64,000 bases of DNA, from contig JACATO010001053.1 in the NCBI GenBank assembly GCA_018389105.1, positions 1 through 64,000 of the forward strand, in the 5' to 3' direction. Both the position numbers and the translations under genes were made by a program. Source of the DNA: Nautilus pompilius (Eukaryota; Mollusca; Cephalopoda; Nautilida; Nautilidae). The notes beneath the pieces were generated by a model. That model had not been told where the DNA came from. It searched no databases and saw nothing but the letters and a program-made list of their open reading frames with translations. Positions 48,661-58,852 of this stretch are shown here, piece by piece (within the stretch, counting starts at the first letter, position 1; each line of letters starts with the position of its first letter).

Positions 48661-49060
48661 CATATCATCAGTCTGGGGCTATTAGCTGGATAGAGACACG
48701 GGTGAAAGTCTGCCTCACCTGGACTCCGGAGAAATAAATATCTGGGTAACAACGACTGCGGAATTTTAAAACTGGAAGCTGATTCTGATATCATAAAATT
48801 ATCTTAAATTTCTCCATCAACCGTGTTATTGTAGACGTGAGTCGCCCATGATGTTTCCCTTTTACAAGCTTCTTTACCACCGTAATTAAATATCGTTCAA
48901 TTTATATTTCCGTCTTTAATTGTTAAGAAAATTCAAAATCATTTTCCTCCCACTATCTATTATATCTGGTCGTACTTCCTTTGTTACGGGTGGGGTTATC
49001 TCTTTAACCAATGGATACAGGGTAACGTCAGAAGTAGGCGGGCTGCGCTTTCCACATACA

Positions 49061-49068
49061 TATATATG
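49061..49068 (+). promoter_or_regulatory. TATA-like element upstream of the first GIG2-like gene
   Basis: TATATATG lies about 75 bases before the chosen ATG, a plausible distance for a core promoter with a short leader. No experimental start site is available, and AT-rich DNA produces such matches by chance. Confidence 0.3.
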
Positions 49069-49141
49069 GGTGATAACTTGCGGTAACTTTTATTCATATC
49101 GGAATATAGCGAACGGTTCATATAGCAGTGACTCACTTGCT

Positions 49142-49621
49142 ATGGCAGAGTTGATTGATGCCGTTTTTAGCCTAAAAAGCTTTATTAAAGCACTCAGAGA
49201 CACTGATGATCCGAGAGAAGATAAAGTCTACCGGATGTTTCACGGTACAAATGTGGATCATCTACAGTCCATCTTAGCAGACGGTTTGAGACGCTCCCCT
49301 GACGGGCTGCTGGGAGCTGGAGTTTACGTGAGTAGAAACATGGATAAAGCTGCCTGTTTTCCTCTTGATTGTCCAAGATCCAAAAAGGTAATGTTGATTC
49401 TCAATGTAAAACCAGGCAGAGTTAAGAAAATAATGAGCAAGGATGACCGCCTCCTGAAAACTTGGTCTCGTCATGGCTATGATTCCGCCTGGATTCCTCC
49501 CTACTCAGAGGTCACTAAACGAGAGGAAGATTGCGTGTGGAATCCGAACCGAATCCGTGTTATTGCCTATTATCGAAACCCAGGCGATCATCGGCAGATC
49601 CGCGATGAAGAACTGTTTTAG
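49142..49621 (+). CDS. GIG2-like protein (PARP-fold), 159 residues, copy a
   Basis: Single-exon gene for a small protein of the GIG2 family, named for grass carp reovirus-induced gene 2, whose fold resembles the PARP catalytic domain. Visible features: YRMFHGT (residues about 31-37, the His-Gly-Thr NAD-pocket signature), DGLLGAGVYVSR (with the Tyr of the H-Y pair), KTWSRHGYDSAWIPP and DCVWNPNRIRV, all in the expected order across the whole length. The third PARP catalytic position is not a recognisable Glu, so transferase activity is unproven. The ATG at 49142 is the first in-frame Met; upstream codons are open but lack an ATG. An AATAAA at 49839 could end the transcript. It has duplicated block D1 upstream and D3 downstream. 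It is about 50% identical to the second copy by eye. An antiviral role is inferred from fish only. Confidence 0.85.
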   Translation: MAELIDAVFSLKSFIKALRDTDDPREDKVYRMFHGTNVDHLQSILADGLRRSPDGLLGAGVYVSRNMDKAACFPLDCPRSKKVMLILNVKPGRVKKIMSKDDRLLKTWSRHGYDSAWIPPYSEVTKREEDCVWNPNRIRVIAYYRNPGDHRQIRDEELF

Positions 49622-49838
49622 TGGACTTCCTTCTGCCATTAAGGCGTTCAGAATTATTTCGTAGCATATTCTTTATGTTTTCATGGAAAAAAATGACGGA
49701 TTTCTGCCTAAGCTGATATTTTTTGGTAAACGTCAAAAAGAGGAGTAGATGACCGGAAGCTGGCAGCTTTTTCTTCCCTTCTTCAACCTTTCATCGAAAA
49801 ATAATGGAACAAGGTCCAACGCCATTTGTATGATCTGC

Positions 49839-49844
49839 AATAAA
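49839..49844 (+). promoter_or_regulatory. polyadenylation signal AATAAA after GIG2-like copy a
   Basis: First canonical AATAAA after the stop, 218 bases downstream. Another lies at 50188-50193. Confidence 0.45.
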
Positions 49845-49859
49845 CAAATAACAATAACC

Positions 49860-50235
49860 GACTGACCATTTGAGGTCGATTCTTCGCAGATAGCTTTTCT
49901 GATAATTTGCATCTTTCCTCATCGCTGTCACCTTTGTCCGCTGGCACATGGACAGAAAACCGCTGTGGACGAGATCTCCATCTATCAGCGGGGATGACGA
50001 ACTCACCGCGCCACGATCGCTTGATCTGATCACCCACGGGTATTCCTGAACTCTCTCCATCTCGTTATTGACAGACAGCATCATCAACTGTCGTCTGTGT
50101 CTGAGGACGTTTGGAGCTGCTTTGAGAAAGGCGAGAACGGAGTCCCGCCTTTTAATTCTCTCTGTAATTGCGTCACCTTCACACGGAAATAAACCATCTG
50201 TCTCTCTCCTCCTTACCTCTGTTCCTTAATAACTT
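49860..50235. repeat. diverged duplication block D2, left copy
   Basis: About 375 bp alignable to 55220-55612 at roughly 80% by eye, with a much better conserved core around 49935-50035. On the minus strand both copies stay open in the same frame across the core, reading GDQIKRSWRGEFVIP and then FSVHVPADK followed by DSDEERCK. I do not recognise this protein. A plus-strand frame is open only in the other copy. It may be an exon of an unrecognised minus-strand gene or a relic of one. Confidence 0.55.
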
Positions 50236-50836
50236 ACACATAGTAGATATCCCTCCGCGGTAATTTATCAAGCAACCAGGTAGGTGCCAGTTTTTTCTGT
50301 GATATCTCTCCATTCTACCTGTAAACATTCTCTTGTTTTTCGATGCTAATCACTTTAATCTTCTTTGTGTGAATGCGCGCGCCTACTAGCTTATTCGGCC
50401 TAGGGGCTGCGAGCTGCTGTGTCGGGTTGTGTTGATATGTGAGGGTTAGGGTTAGGGTTGGATCTGTCCCGCGTTCGGCCCTCGCAGCAGCCGTCTATAA
50501 CCGGGCTTATCTACAGCTGCAAACGTTTCTCGGGAACTACACACAGATATCCGGAAACCCGACTCCTTCTCGTGGGCAGGATAGGTGTGATTTTCTCAAG
50601 TGGTCGCCTCTCCACAGATTATTTTCTCTAAACAGCCAAGCTCCGCTTAACACGGCTCCATTATACACGATCCGACAATTGGGCGGAAAGTCTCGGTATT
50701 ACACGACCCTTTCCTTGACTGGGTCGTAAATGTTGGTGTATTAACAAGATAACCGCCTTATATGGCTCTAACTTCTCACACGGGATTAGATTAAGATAAA
50801 CACCTGAATACAGCCAGGTGTGCTGTGACTGAACCC
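50236..50836. other. spacer without recognised gene
   Basis: Unique DNA between blocks D2 and D3. It includes three tandem GGGTTA units near 50445, too few to call an interstitial telomere array. Confidence 0.4.
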
Positions 50837-52740
50837 ACGGCAGACAGCTCGGTGTCTTCTATGTATTCCCCAGTCCCCGCAATATGTCCGACTTTATTCA
50901 CCCTGGGGGAGACGAACATCAATCGGGGCTCGTCAACTACGAATATTAGGTAAACAGTAACATCAGACAGGTTGGCTAAATGGGTTTTAATTAAGTCATT
51001 AGCTACCAGTTTATTATCTAAGGCCGCAGGTCTACTCCCATTATTATTATTATTATTAAGTGTAACAAATGGATAGTTTACCTTCTTTATAAAATGACTC
51101 AGCCACTAATTTCTCCTCCCTCACTCACCTATCTCTACCACCATTATAATTAACAGATCCCTTGTATTTTCATCAAACACTACAGAAATAATTATTCCTC
51201 TGTTCCTCAACAGGTAATAGTTTACCTACCTGGGTTATTGTTAATCATTTATCTAACCGTGTAGTTTAATAGAATAAGGCGACGTTATTATTAGAATTTT
51301 GGAAATTACCTGATCACGTGATCCTTCTTATTTCTCTCCTTGTGCTAGCATATTTCCGGCCCTGACAATACCGTGTATACTGCGCGGTCTCTCTCTTTCC
51401 ATCTCTGTCTACTGCCATCGTCTCTCCATCTCTCTCTCTCCCTGTCTCAGTAGATACGTTGGGACTCTAGAATTCAATCAACGTACTGGAGGTAGACTGG
51501 CGTGCAGTCTCCGCTCTGCAACTTTATACAGACGACGGCAAACCTCCTCCCTCCCTCTCAGACGAATTTTAAAAGTGTCCAAGGATCTTCCCTTAGCCAT
51601 ATTGCAAAAATACCATAGAAAGAGACGCAAATCATTAGAAATAAACCAGAGAAGCAAATCCGAGTTACCTGCCGCCCGGACCTTTTTAGATTTATGTTGC
51701 GTGAAACCGTAGTCCAGGGGAAGTAACTCGGATTGACTTAAAAAGACAGAATTAAATTGTTTTTTTGGGCAGACTACGAGGGAAAAAAAAGTTAATATTT
51801 ATTAATCTAATCTTTCATTAAAAGCAGATTAAACTGGCAAAACTAGTTACCCTTAATTCTGGTTCTTGACCATGGGATTTGTAACAGTATAAATATATTT
51901 GCAAGGACGCAGGAGATGAACCAATCTAAATAATTAAAGGAAATAACCTGAACAAAGGCAATAAATAAATTAAAAATTATGTTGAGGGCGAAAAGGAAAT
52001 TAATTTCATCTTCCTAACCGACATGGAGAGAGAGAGCAGGAGAGTAGCAGAATATCTAGTAGCTGCTTGCATTCTGAGAGGCGTTTTGATGTTAAGGCAG
52101 AAATAAGGTTTAGATTTGGCTATTTTCAGGTAAACATCATCTACCTGTCATTAAGCTACATATTATAAACAGCCTCCATGATTTGGGTGTGACTGAAATA
52201 CCAAGATGAATATGGCTTCTTGAACAAGTACTATAGCTCCTGGTTCAATCAAGCTGACTTTACTGGAAATACTCCATGATAAACCATGCCAGAAAATCAC
52301 TATCTCTATTATGACCCCTTGTGTATTATAACAAGTTCTAACAATGAGCCCCCTAAGAGAGATGTTGGGGCAGACACCCAATTATTGCCTCTTTTTATAA
52401 TGTAAATAAATATGGAGGTAAAAGATGCTCAAGTTCAGCCAAGAAACAAGAATGTTACGGGGAACGTAAAGAGTGAAATAAAACTCAAATATCACATTAG
52501 GTTGTCTCAATACTTCATTGTCTTTTATGTACAACTAAGCCTGCTGGTTTTCTCTTTGTAGTCTTGAATAAAGCCGCTGCTGTAGACGGTTCAAATATCG
52601 GTAATAAATATTATCTGTTCAGTAACATCAATGACATCCAAATAGTCCAGAGCAAAGATAAACTTAATTCCGTGACCAAATATTCACCTTTACTGCCATT
52701 ATCAAAAGGAAGACAACAAACAGCAGCAACAATAATAATA

Positions 52741-52771
<31 letters not shown>

Positions 52772-54745
52772 TCACAAAACATTTCTGTCTTTTACAGACG
52801 TTTAATACATTACATCCAACTGACCACTGTCAAAGAATTGTCTTGGCTGCTGTAATGTGACCTTTTACTCTAAAGACAATATATATATAGTCCAAATGCC
52901 AGACATTCCTATTTAATTTACTGAAGAATGATATACATCACCTACTGTGTGCATCACCAGCAGCTCGCCTAAACATCAGGTAGAACAGTTCAAATGATTG
53001 CCAGTTCCAATAAGTTTACAATTAGATAATTCTGAAAAGGATGGACGTTCTCCCGACACCCAAGAGCATCACTGTCCAAAACCCTGTTCTGACCTGGTCA
53101 CTTCTTCTCCACTAACTGCCATCATTTGAACAGGATTAAATGAAACGTGTTGTAAAATCAGATCCAGCTTCTTGTCCATCCTCTGCTCCATCTCTGCTAA
53201 TTTTACACTTACTGTCTGCTGCAGTCTGTCCTCAAATACCTTAATGTGTTTTTGAAACATCTCTTCTAATTTTGGTAGAAATGTCGAGCAATCAATTTTA
53301 CTTGCGCTTTCTGCTGAATTGTTGCTGTAATTTTAAGAAAACAAATGCACAATAAACGTCGATGTTCTAATACATTTCTCAGAAAATAACATTGTTGTAG
53401 CCTCAAAGATTTGAACAAAAACAAATTAGAGACAAACCAAGCAAAAAACAAAGAATACCCACATAAATAATTAGATGAATAATCTAAACCAAGCTTTCTG
53501 TACTCATAAACCAGTGGAGATCACAGGTAAATAAACAGGCAGAATAATGAACGTTATAGTAAGTAATCAAAGCATCAGGCACTCATGAGGCATATGGACC
53601 GTCGGTGATACCTCATAGCCGCATGTAGCAATTTCGCTGCTGTTTTACCGGTTTTTGGTCTCCTTGGAGACCGAGGTAGATTGTGGAGGAGCTCCAAGAC
53701 AATTAATTGAGTCGGTTCCCCTCTCTTGTAATATTTTATTGCAATCTGTTTTATTACAGTACACAATCTACCATGTGACCAGGAGATGGTCTGGCTCTGG
53801 TCACCCTTTCATTAGTATTAGTAGGCGACATATTTGTAAAGATTAGAATTATTAACAGCAACAGAAATCACTGACAAGGAGGGTTACAACTGATAAACAA
53901 GAAGCGACTTGAACATGCGCAGACAGCAGATGCAGCTCCCCTGTTGGCCAACTAATGAACTACAAAGGTTTGATTGGCACATAAACAGAGCTTGTTTTAT
54001 ATTGGTAAAGTCGAATAACTGGACATGTCAGTTATTCGGAGGTTAGATAACACGTTGGTTAAAGCACTATTAGTTGTCAAAATATAAACCCTGAGTTATC
54101 TCCCTTAGACAGTGGTGGTAAGTTAGTTGAAGGGCAGATAATTTGAATTATGAAATAAGCTCAGACGTTTATTGGACAGTGTTGATTCATTTTAATAGAT
54201 TTCTAATTAATTAATAGCAATGAGTGGTGGAATCACGTTTATTTTGTTATACATAAGTACCGGTTCTTTAAAGCACTTATAATTTTTGCATAGAAACAAT
54301 GGCGTGTGTATGGTGTCCATCCCAATCTAATCACCACCAAACAGACTAACAATAGTTAATTTGGCTGTGTGTGTTCACATTTCACAGCAGCCGCAGGTAA
54401 AATCTTCTCTCGTGATTCTCCACAGTGAGGTGAATCAACAGGTATTTCTCTTTCCTTCTGCACAACATTTCAGACTGAACGTCAGGTGTCAGGTGAGATT
54501 TTGAAAGTTCTTGCTCTTCAATAACAGAAACGCATTCGAACTTCAATAAAGTAGCTGACATCCACTGAAGCTAAGGAACAAATAATAATTTATTCTTTAT
54601 TTTTATCGAAAAATCACTAACCGGTTAAACTACACGTTTTCGAATAAACAATTAATCATTGGCAAAAAGTAAATCTGTAGCTCATCTTTATCCGCCATCA
54701 ACATGGGATTGTAAACTTGTGTTAGTTCAGTCCGCACAACCTCCT
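50837..54745. repeat. segmental duplication block D3, left copy
   Basis: About 3.9 kb matching 58853-62501 at roughly 95% by eye, with several indels. A segment at about 51655-51925 is present only in this copy and contains an 11-bp inverted repeat (AATCCGAGTTA and TAACTCGGATT). (AAT)n tracts near 52730 differ in length between copies. Weaker similarity continues to about 54905 and 62570. The block carries the broken copy of a two-exon minus-strand gene. No terminal inverted repeats or target duplications were found. Confidence 0.92.
53069..53831 (-). pseudogene. broken copy of the 164-residue coiled-coil protein gene
   Basis: Counterpart of the gene at 60802-61584. Exon 2 (53324-53069) is intact and encodes the identical coiled-coil part. 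Exon 1 (53831-53612) is 220 nt instead of 239: 19 nt are missing after the codons for MSPTNTNERVTRA, near 53793. The loss shifts the frame and leads to an early stop. Flanking DNA and splice sites are otherwise conserved. The loss could be real or an assembly error, but it is larger than a typical sequencing indel. Translation from an internal start could still yield the C-terminal coiled coil. Confidence 0.6.
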
Positions 54746-55219
54746 AGTATGAGCCTCCCTTCTGATAGAGTAAGTACTGAACTGGGACATGAGAGGGGAA
54801 CCAATTAAGCCCTCATTATAATTATAATGATTTTGTACCTGCCTATTCGTACGTGGTCAGCTCACCTGCCGCGAAATACATTTTAGTTCAGTTCAGGATC
54901 CTGCATGGGACAAATTTCTTGCAGAGGTCTCATATTTGTAAAAATTATTTTAAAAACTATCTAACTATCTGCGTCAGATATCTCAATAAAATAATTACCG
55001 AATAAATTTCAGCCATCATCTTACAGTGGGATCAGTCACTCATATTACGTATAAAGTGGTAATGGAATAGTGCTTCATATTTCAAGAATTGTCTCCTTTA
55101 TGAGGCTTGAACTCGGGCCGATTAGTTCATGGACAGATTCAAGATAATCAACAAGGATGGTGTCATCTCTGCTGCAGGTCTGGACCATGGTTACACGTCA
55201 TCCTGAACTGACTGAAAAA
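54746..55219. other. junction between the two duplicated segments
   Basis: Contains the diverging tail of D3 (to about 54905) and unique AT-rich DNA. No GIG2-like sequence or other gene was found. Confidence 0.4.
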
Positions 55220-55612
55220 CTGATTGACCACTTCAGGTCGATTCGTCGCCAATAACTTTTTTGTGAATTTACATCTTTCCTCATCACTATCAGCTTTGTC
55301 CGCTGGCACATGGACAGAAAACCGCTGTGGAAGCGATATCCAAGGATCAACGGGGATGACGAACTCACCGCGCCACGATCGCTTGATTTGATCACCCACG
55401 ACCATTCCTGGACATTCTGCAGACCGTTATTGACAGACAGCATCATCAACTGTCGTCTGTGTCTGAGGAAGTATGGAGCTGTATTGAGAAAGGTGATAAC
55501 GGTCTCCTGCCTTTTAATTCTCTCTGTAATTCTGTTAACTTATCAGAGAAATAAACCATTTATCTCTCCTCTTTCCATCTTTTCTTTAATATGTTACAGA
55601 TAGTATATTCCC
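55220..55612. repeat. diverged duplication block D2, right copy
   Basis: Counterpart of 49860-50235, but placed before D1 here rather than after the GIG2-like gene. The minus-strand frame GDQIKRSWRGEFVIP followed by SVHVPADKADSDEERCK is open, with an AG acceptor-like CTGCAG just upstream. A plus-strand frame starting MDRKPLWKRYPR is also open for about 97 codons in this copy only. The function is not recognised. Confidence 0.5.
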
Positions 55613-55666
55613 GGAATTAGCAATTTAACAACCAGAGCTGGGCGCCCCCTTCTTTGTGGTATATCT

Positions 55667-57031
55667 GGCTCTGCCGCCTCCCATACCAGAGGGGCAGGAG
55701 CTATCGCCAGTTCTGGTCCAGCTATCAGACCACCCTCCCCTCATCAGCAAAGAAGTCACAAGGTGTAACAAGAGCCCAATTCCACTTTCTCTACTGGCCA
55801 GGAAACCGATATAACATATAAAACAACAGCTACCTGCTGACTGATTTTCAATACTAACCCCACTGTCATTGCCGCTGGGATTCGTATCTCTTCTATTTAA
55901 TAAATTAAACTAAAACTTTCCACCACATCCATCTTCAATCCTCCCATCCTTTCCCCGTTTCCCCCTCTGAGATAAGAAAGACGCGATCACACCTGTCATC
56001 GTCCACGTAATGGCGAATGGTTACTGTCTCTATGCTTGCTTCTCAGGAGATTCACACATACTGGATTAACCCTATCGAAAACAGAGCATCAGACGATGTA
56101 CCCAGGTGGATAAGTAGTTAGCCTGGTTAATATTGTTCATTCACCTGCTGATCCTGAGAGACCAGCGGACTGTTTCCTGCTATATTTTGGTTTTTTCTAC
56201 TTTTGTTTTCTCAGAAGAAATAAATTAAATAAACTTTGATGAAAGAAAGAAAAGATTAATAGATTTCATAACAATAACTTTTCTCTCTCTCACACATTAT
56301 ATATGTATCCATCTACATACAGCACTTTCTGTGCACATCCTCTGAGCGGTGGAAACAGGAAACGAAAGTTTCTGGTTCTCCAAAACCCTAACGAAGATTC
56401 AGATAGCTGAAGTTATGGGAAACTCCGCCATTTGCGTAGTCATTGACGACAACCGAGAACTTTATCTTTCCTAGAAGACAGTGCGCGGAGGAGTAAACAG
56501 TCAGACCGACCTGGATAGGATAAACACAAAGGAAAGTAAGAATAAGCCGCGCCCGTGAACTCGTTTAACTGGAGCTCTCGGTTTCATATTTTAAACGATA
56601 ATATTTCCTGCTGATCATCCATCCGACTACATCTCTAAGGGTGATTAGGGGGGAACCAGGTACACGTGATGGCCTACATATTTGTAGTATTTTCGTGATG
56701 AAATTGGGTTCATCTCAGGCATCAACACCATGTTTATTTCAGAATTTATACGACCAAATCTATTGAAATATAAATATAAGGTCACATCCTTTTCTTCCGC
56801 TCGAGTACTGCTGCTGCCGTCTACTGGCCTGTTCTCTTGTGTATCCCAGCTTCTCTCTCTCTCTCCATCAGATCTGCTGTCGGTATACCACGTGATATAG
56901 TTTCATAAAGTCTCATTTCTTGGAACAGTATAAAATTTCTATTTGCTGAATCCCATCAGGTTTCCCCGAATTTTTCCTGAATGTAGGCTGTCTGTCTGTC
57001 ATTCATCGAATTCGTTTTAGTTTTTAACCTT
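55667..57031. repeat. segmental duplication block D1, right copy
   Basis: About 1.37 kb nearly identical to 47246-48660. Lies about 960 bp upstream of the second GIG2-like start codon, compared with about 480 bp at the first locus, so the sequence between block and gene is unrelated at the two loci. Confidence 0.92.
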
Positions 57032-57992
57032 ATTTACTTTTAGTTTCATAGACATCTGAAAATCAACGGATTAGTGACTGACTAATAAGATTTAAAACTT
57101 TTCCTTAACGAAATTAATACTTACACAATAATCTATGTGATTCAGATATAAATAACAACAAAAATATCCTAGCTTTCAGGAATCACCTTAGAGTTGCGGA
57201 GATTGAACTCCTTAAAGAGAACAGACAGACCGAGATTACAAGGATATCAAACCAATACGTTAAAAATAAATAATGTCAAATGATCGAATTGAAGGGAATC
57301 AGCCAGAGGGGAGAGAGAGAGAGAGAGGAAGGTTGACAGACTGATGTGCAGCCGAAGACAGAGAAAGAAACAGGTGGTGATTCAGGAAAGATGAAGATAG
57401 TCGCCTGCACAGAAAGGAGAAAGTTGTATCATTTTCTGCGATAAACCAACACATTTAATCATCAATCCTTCCACTTGAGATACCTGGTTCTCAAAGCCTT
57501 CGCTAACGATAACTCAACAATTAAGGTTTTACACACTGATCATAAGATGCCTGAAAATCTCAGGTCTCCATCATCAGGGTATCTTCTCTCCTGTCAATAA
57601 TGCATCACGCTTCATCTCAGGTTACCAGACTTCCTGTAAAAATTTTCGTCTACTTTCACTTTCGTGCCGAACTAGCGGAACCTTCTTTTCTTTTCTCCTC
57701 ACTAAAACCCGTTATCTCCTTCGGAAATCTTAGTGTTTTGACCAGGAGAGAGTGTGTCTCGGTTTGCTGTCCGTTCTGTTCTCAGACCTGAATAAACTAA
57801 GATGAACACCTGAATGTTCCGGTTGACCTCCCCTACTTTCGTCATCTCGTTTTTCCACGAATCCAATCGGAAACTCCCTCGCTCAACTTTTCTCGCACCG
57901 CACGAGCCAGAGACGAGTGCGCGCGAGCATCACGACTCTGGTTGTTCACTTCCTCCTTCACAACAGCAGCAGAAAAACAACCACCACCTGAC

Positions 57993-58529
57993 ATGGGATC
58001 ATCTCTGAGTACTGCGGGGGACGGATCAGAAACAGCTTTTCAGGAAATCAGAGACTTGAATTACATTAACCTGCAATGTCCAAATATTGGCAACCTGCAT
58101 GATCTAGATGAGCCGGAAGAGGGCAGAATCTACAGGATGTTCCACGGTACATCTAAAGAAAATGCGAGACTGATCATAAAGGGCGGCCGAAAGTTCGAAC
58201 GTTCTAAGGACGGTTTACTGGGTCCAGGTGTCTACGTGACAAGAGATTTCCAAAAAGCCAGGCAATACCCTCTTGGTTGTCCAGATGGAGAAAAGGTCGT
58301 CTTCGTTCTGAGAGTGAAAGTGGGGAGAGTGAAAGTGATTAAAACAAAGAATGATCCTCTGCAGAAAACCTGGTCAGCTCACGGGTTCGATTCCGCCTGG
58401 ATCCCGCCAAACACGATCGAAGGTAAGCTACAGGAGAACTGCGTGTGGTCCCCAGATCGTATCCGCATCACCGCCATCGGTGAAAACACCGAGAAACTTG
58501 GCGTGTTCTCCTACGAAGAGGAGTGGTAG
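57993..58529 (+). CDS. GIG2-like protein (PARP-fold), 178 residues, copy b
   Basis: Single-exon GIG2-family gene. The core reads IYRMFHGT, DGLLGPGVYVTR, GRVKVIKTKND, QKTWSAHGFDSAWIPP, ENCVWSPDRIRI, so the His and Tyr of the PARP-like H-Y pair are present and the third acidic catalytic residue is not evident. The ATG at 57993 has a strong context (GACATGG) and is the first in-frame Met; open codons upstream contain no ATG. The N terminus, MGSSLSTAGD, fits an N-myristoylation signal (Gly2, Ser6) and is absent from copy a. The N-terminal extension before the core is longer (about 47 residues compared with 30). Flanked by D1 upstream and D3 starting 324 bp downstream. A membrane-linked antiviral role is speculation from the family and the motif. 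Confidence 0.87.
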   Translation: MGSSLSTAGDGSETAFQEIRDLNYINLQCPNIGNLHDLDEPEEGRIYRMFHGTSKENARLIIKGGRKFERSKDGLLGPGVYVTRDFQKARQYPLGCPDGEKVVFVLRVKVGRVKVIKTKNDPLQKTWSAHGFDSAWIPPNTIEGKLQENCVWSPDRIRITAIGENTEKLGVFSYEEEW

Positions 58530-58852
58530 CCTGACGCCCTCCAAGGAGAGTTCAGTCCGACTCTGGTCTTCACTCTCTGCCTTCATCCGGCAACCTCCGA
58601 CCCTTTTTCTCTCTTTTGAATTGACCGCAAACTGCTGACACCACATATACGTCTTCTTACGGATGCTGATAGTGTATCGATGGAGATCGACTTTTGAATC
58701 ACCGCGAGAAACAGATCAATAGTTATCAAAGAGGAAACCATTTCGATTAGCAATTTGAGATGTCTGGCTGTATAACAAGTAGCATTCCAGCGAAGATCTA
58801 ACGCTCTCCTCAGAGAAAATGTACCTTGCGTAGATGACCGCCTTAGAGGACT

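Noticed and set aside
48920-49141. N-terminal extension of GIG2-like copy a
   Set aside because: The frame is open but has no ATG, and it lacks similarity to GIG2 proteins; the first Met is at 49142.
50440-50462. Interstitial telomere repeat
   Set aside because: Only about three GGGTTA units, too few to distinguish from chance.
52163-52381. 72-codon minus-strand frame in D3
   Set aside because: The matching region of the right copy does not keep an equivalent frame, and no homology was recognised.
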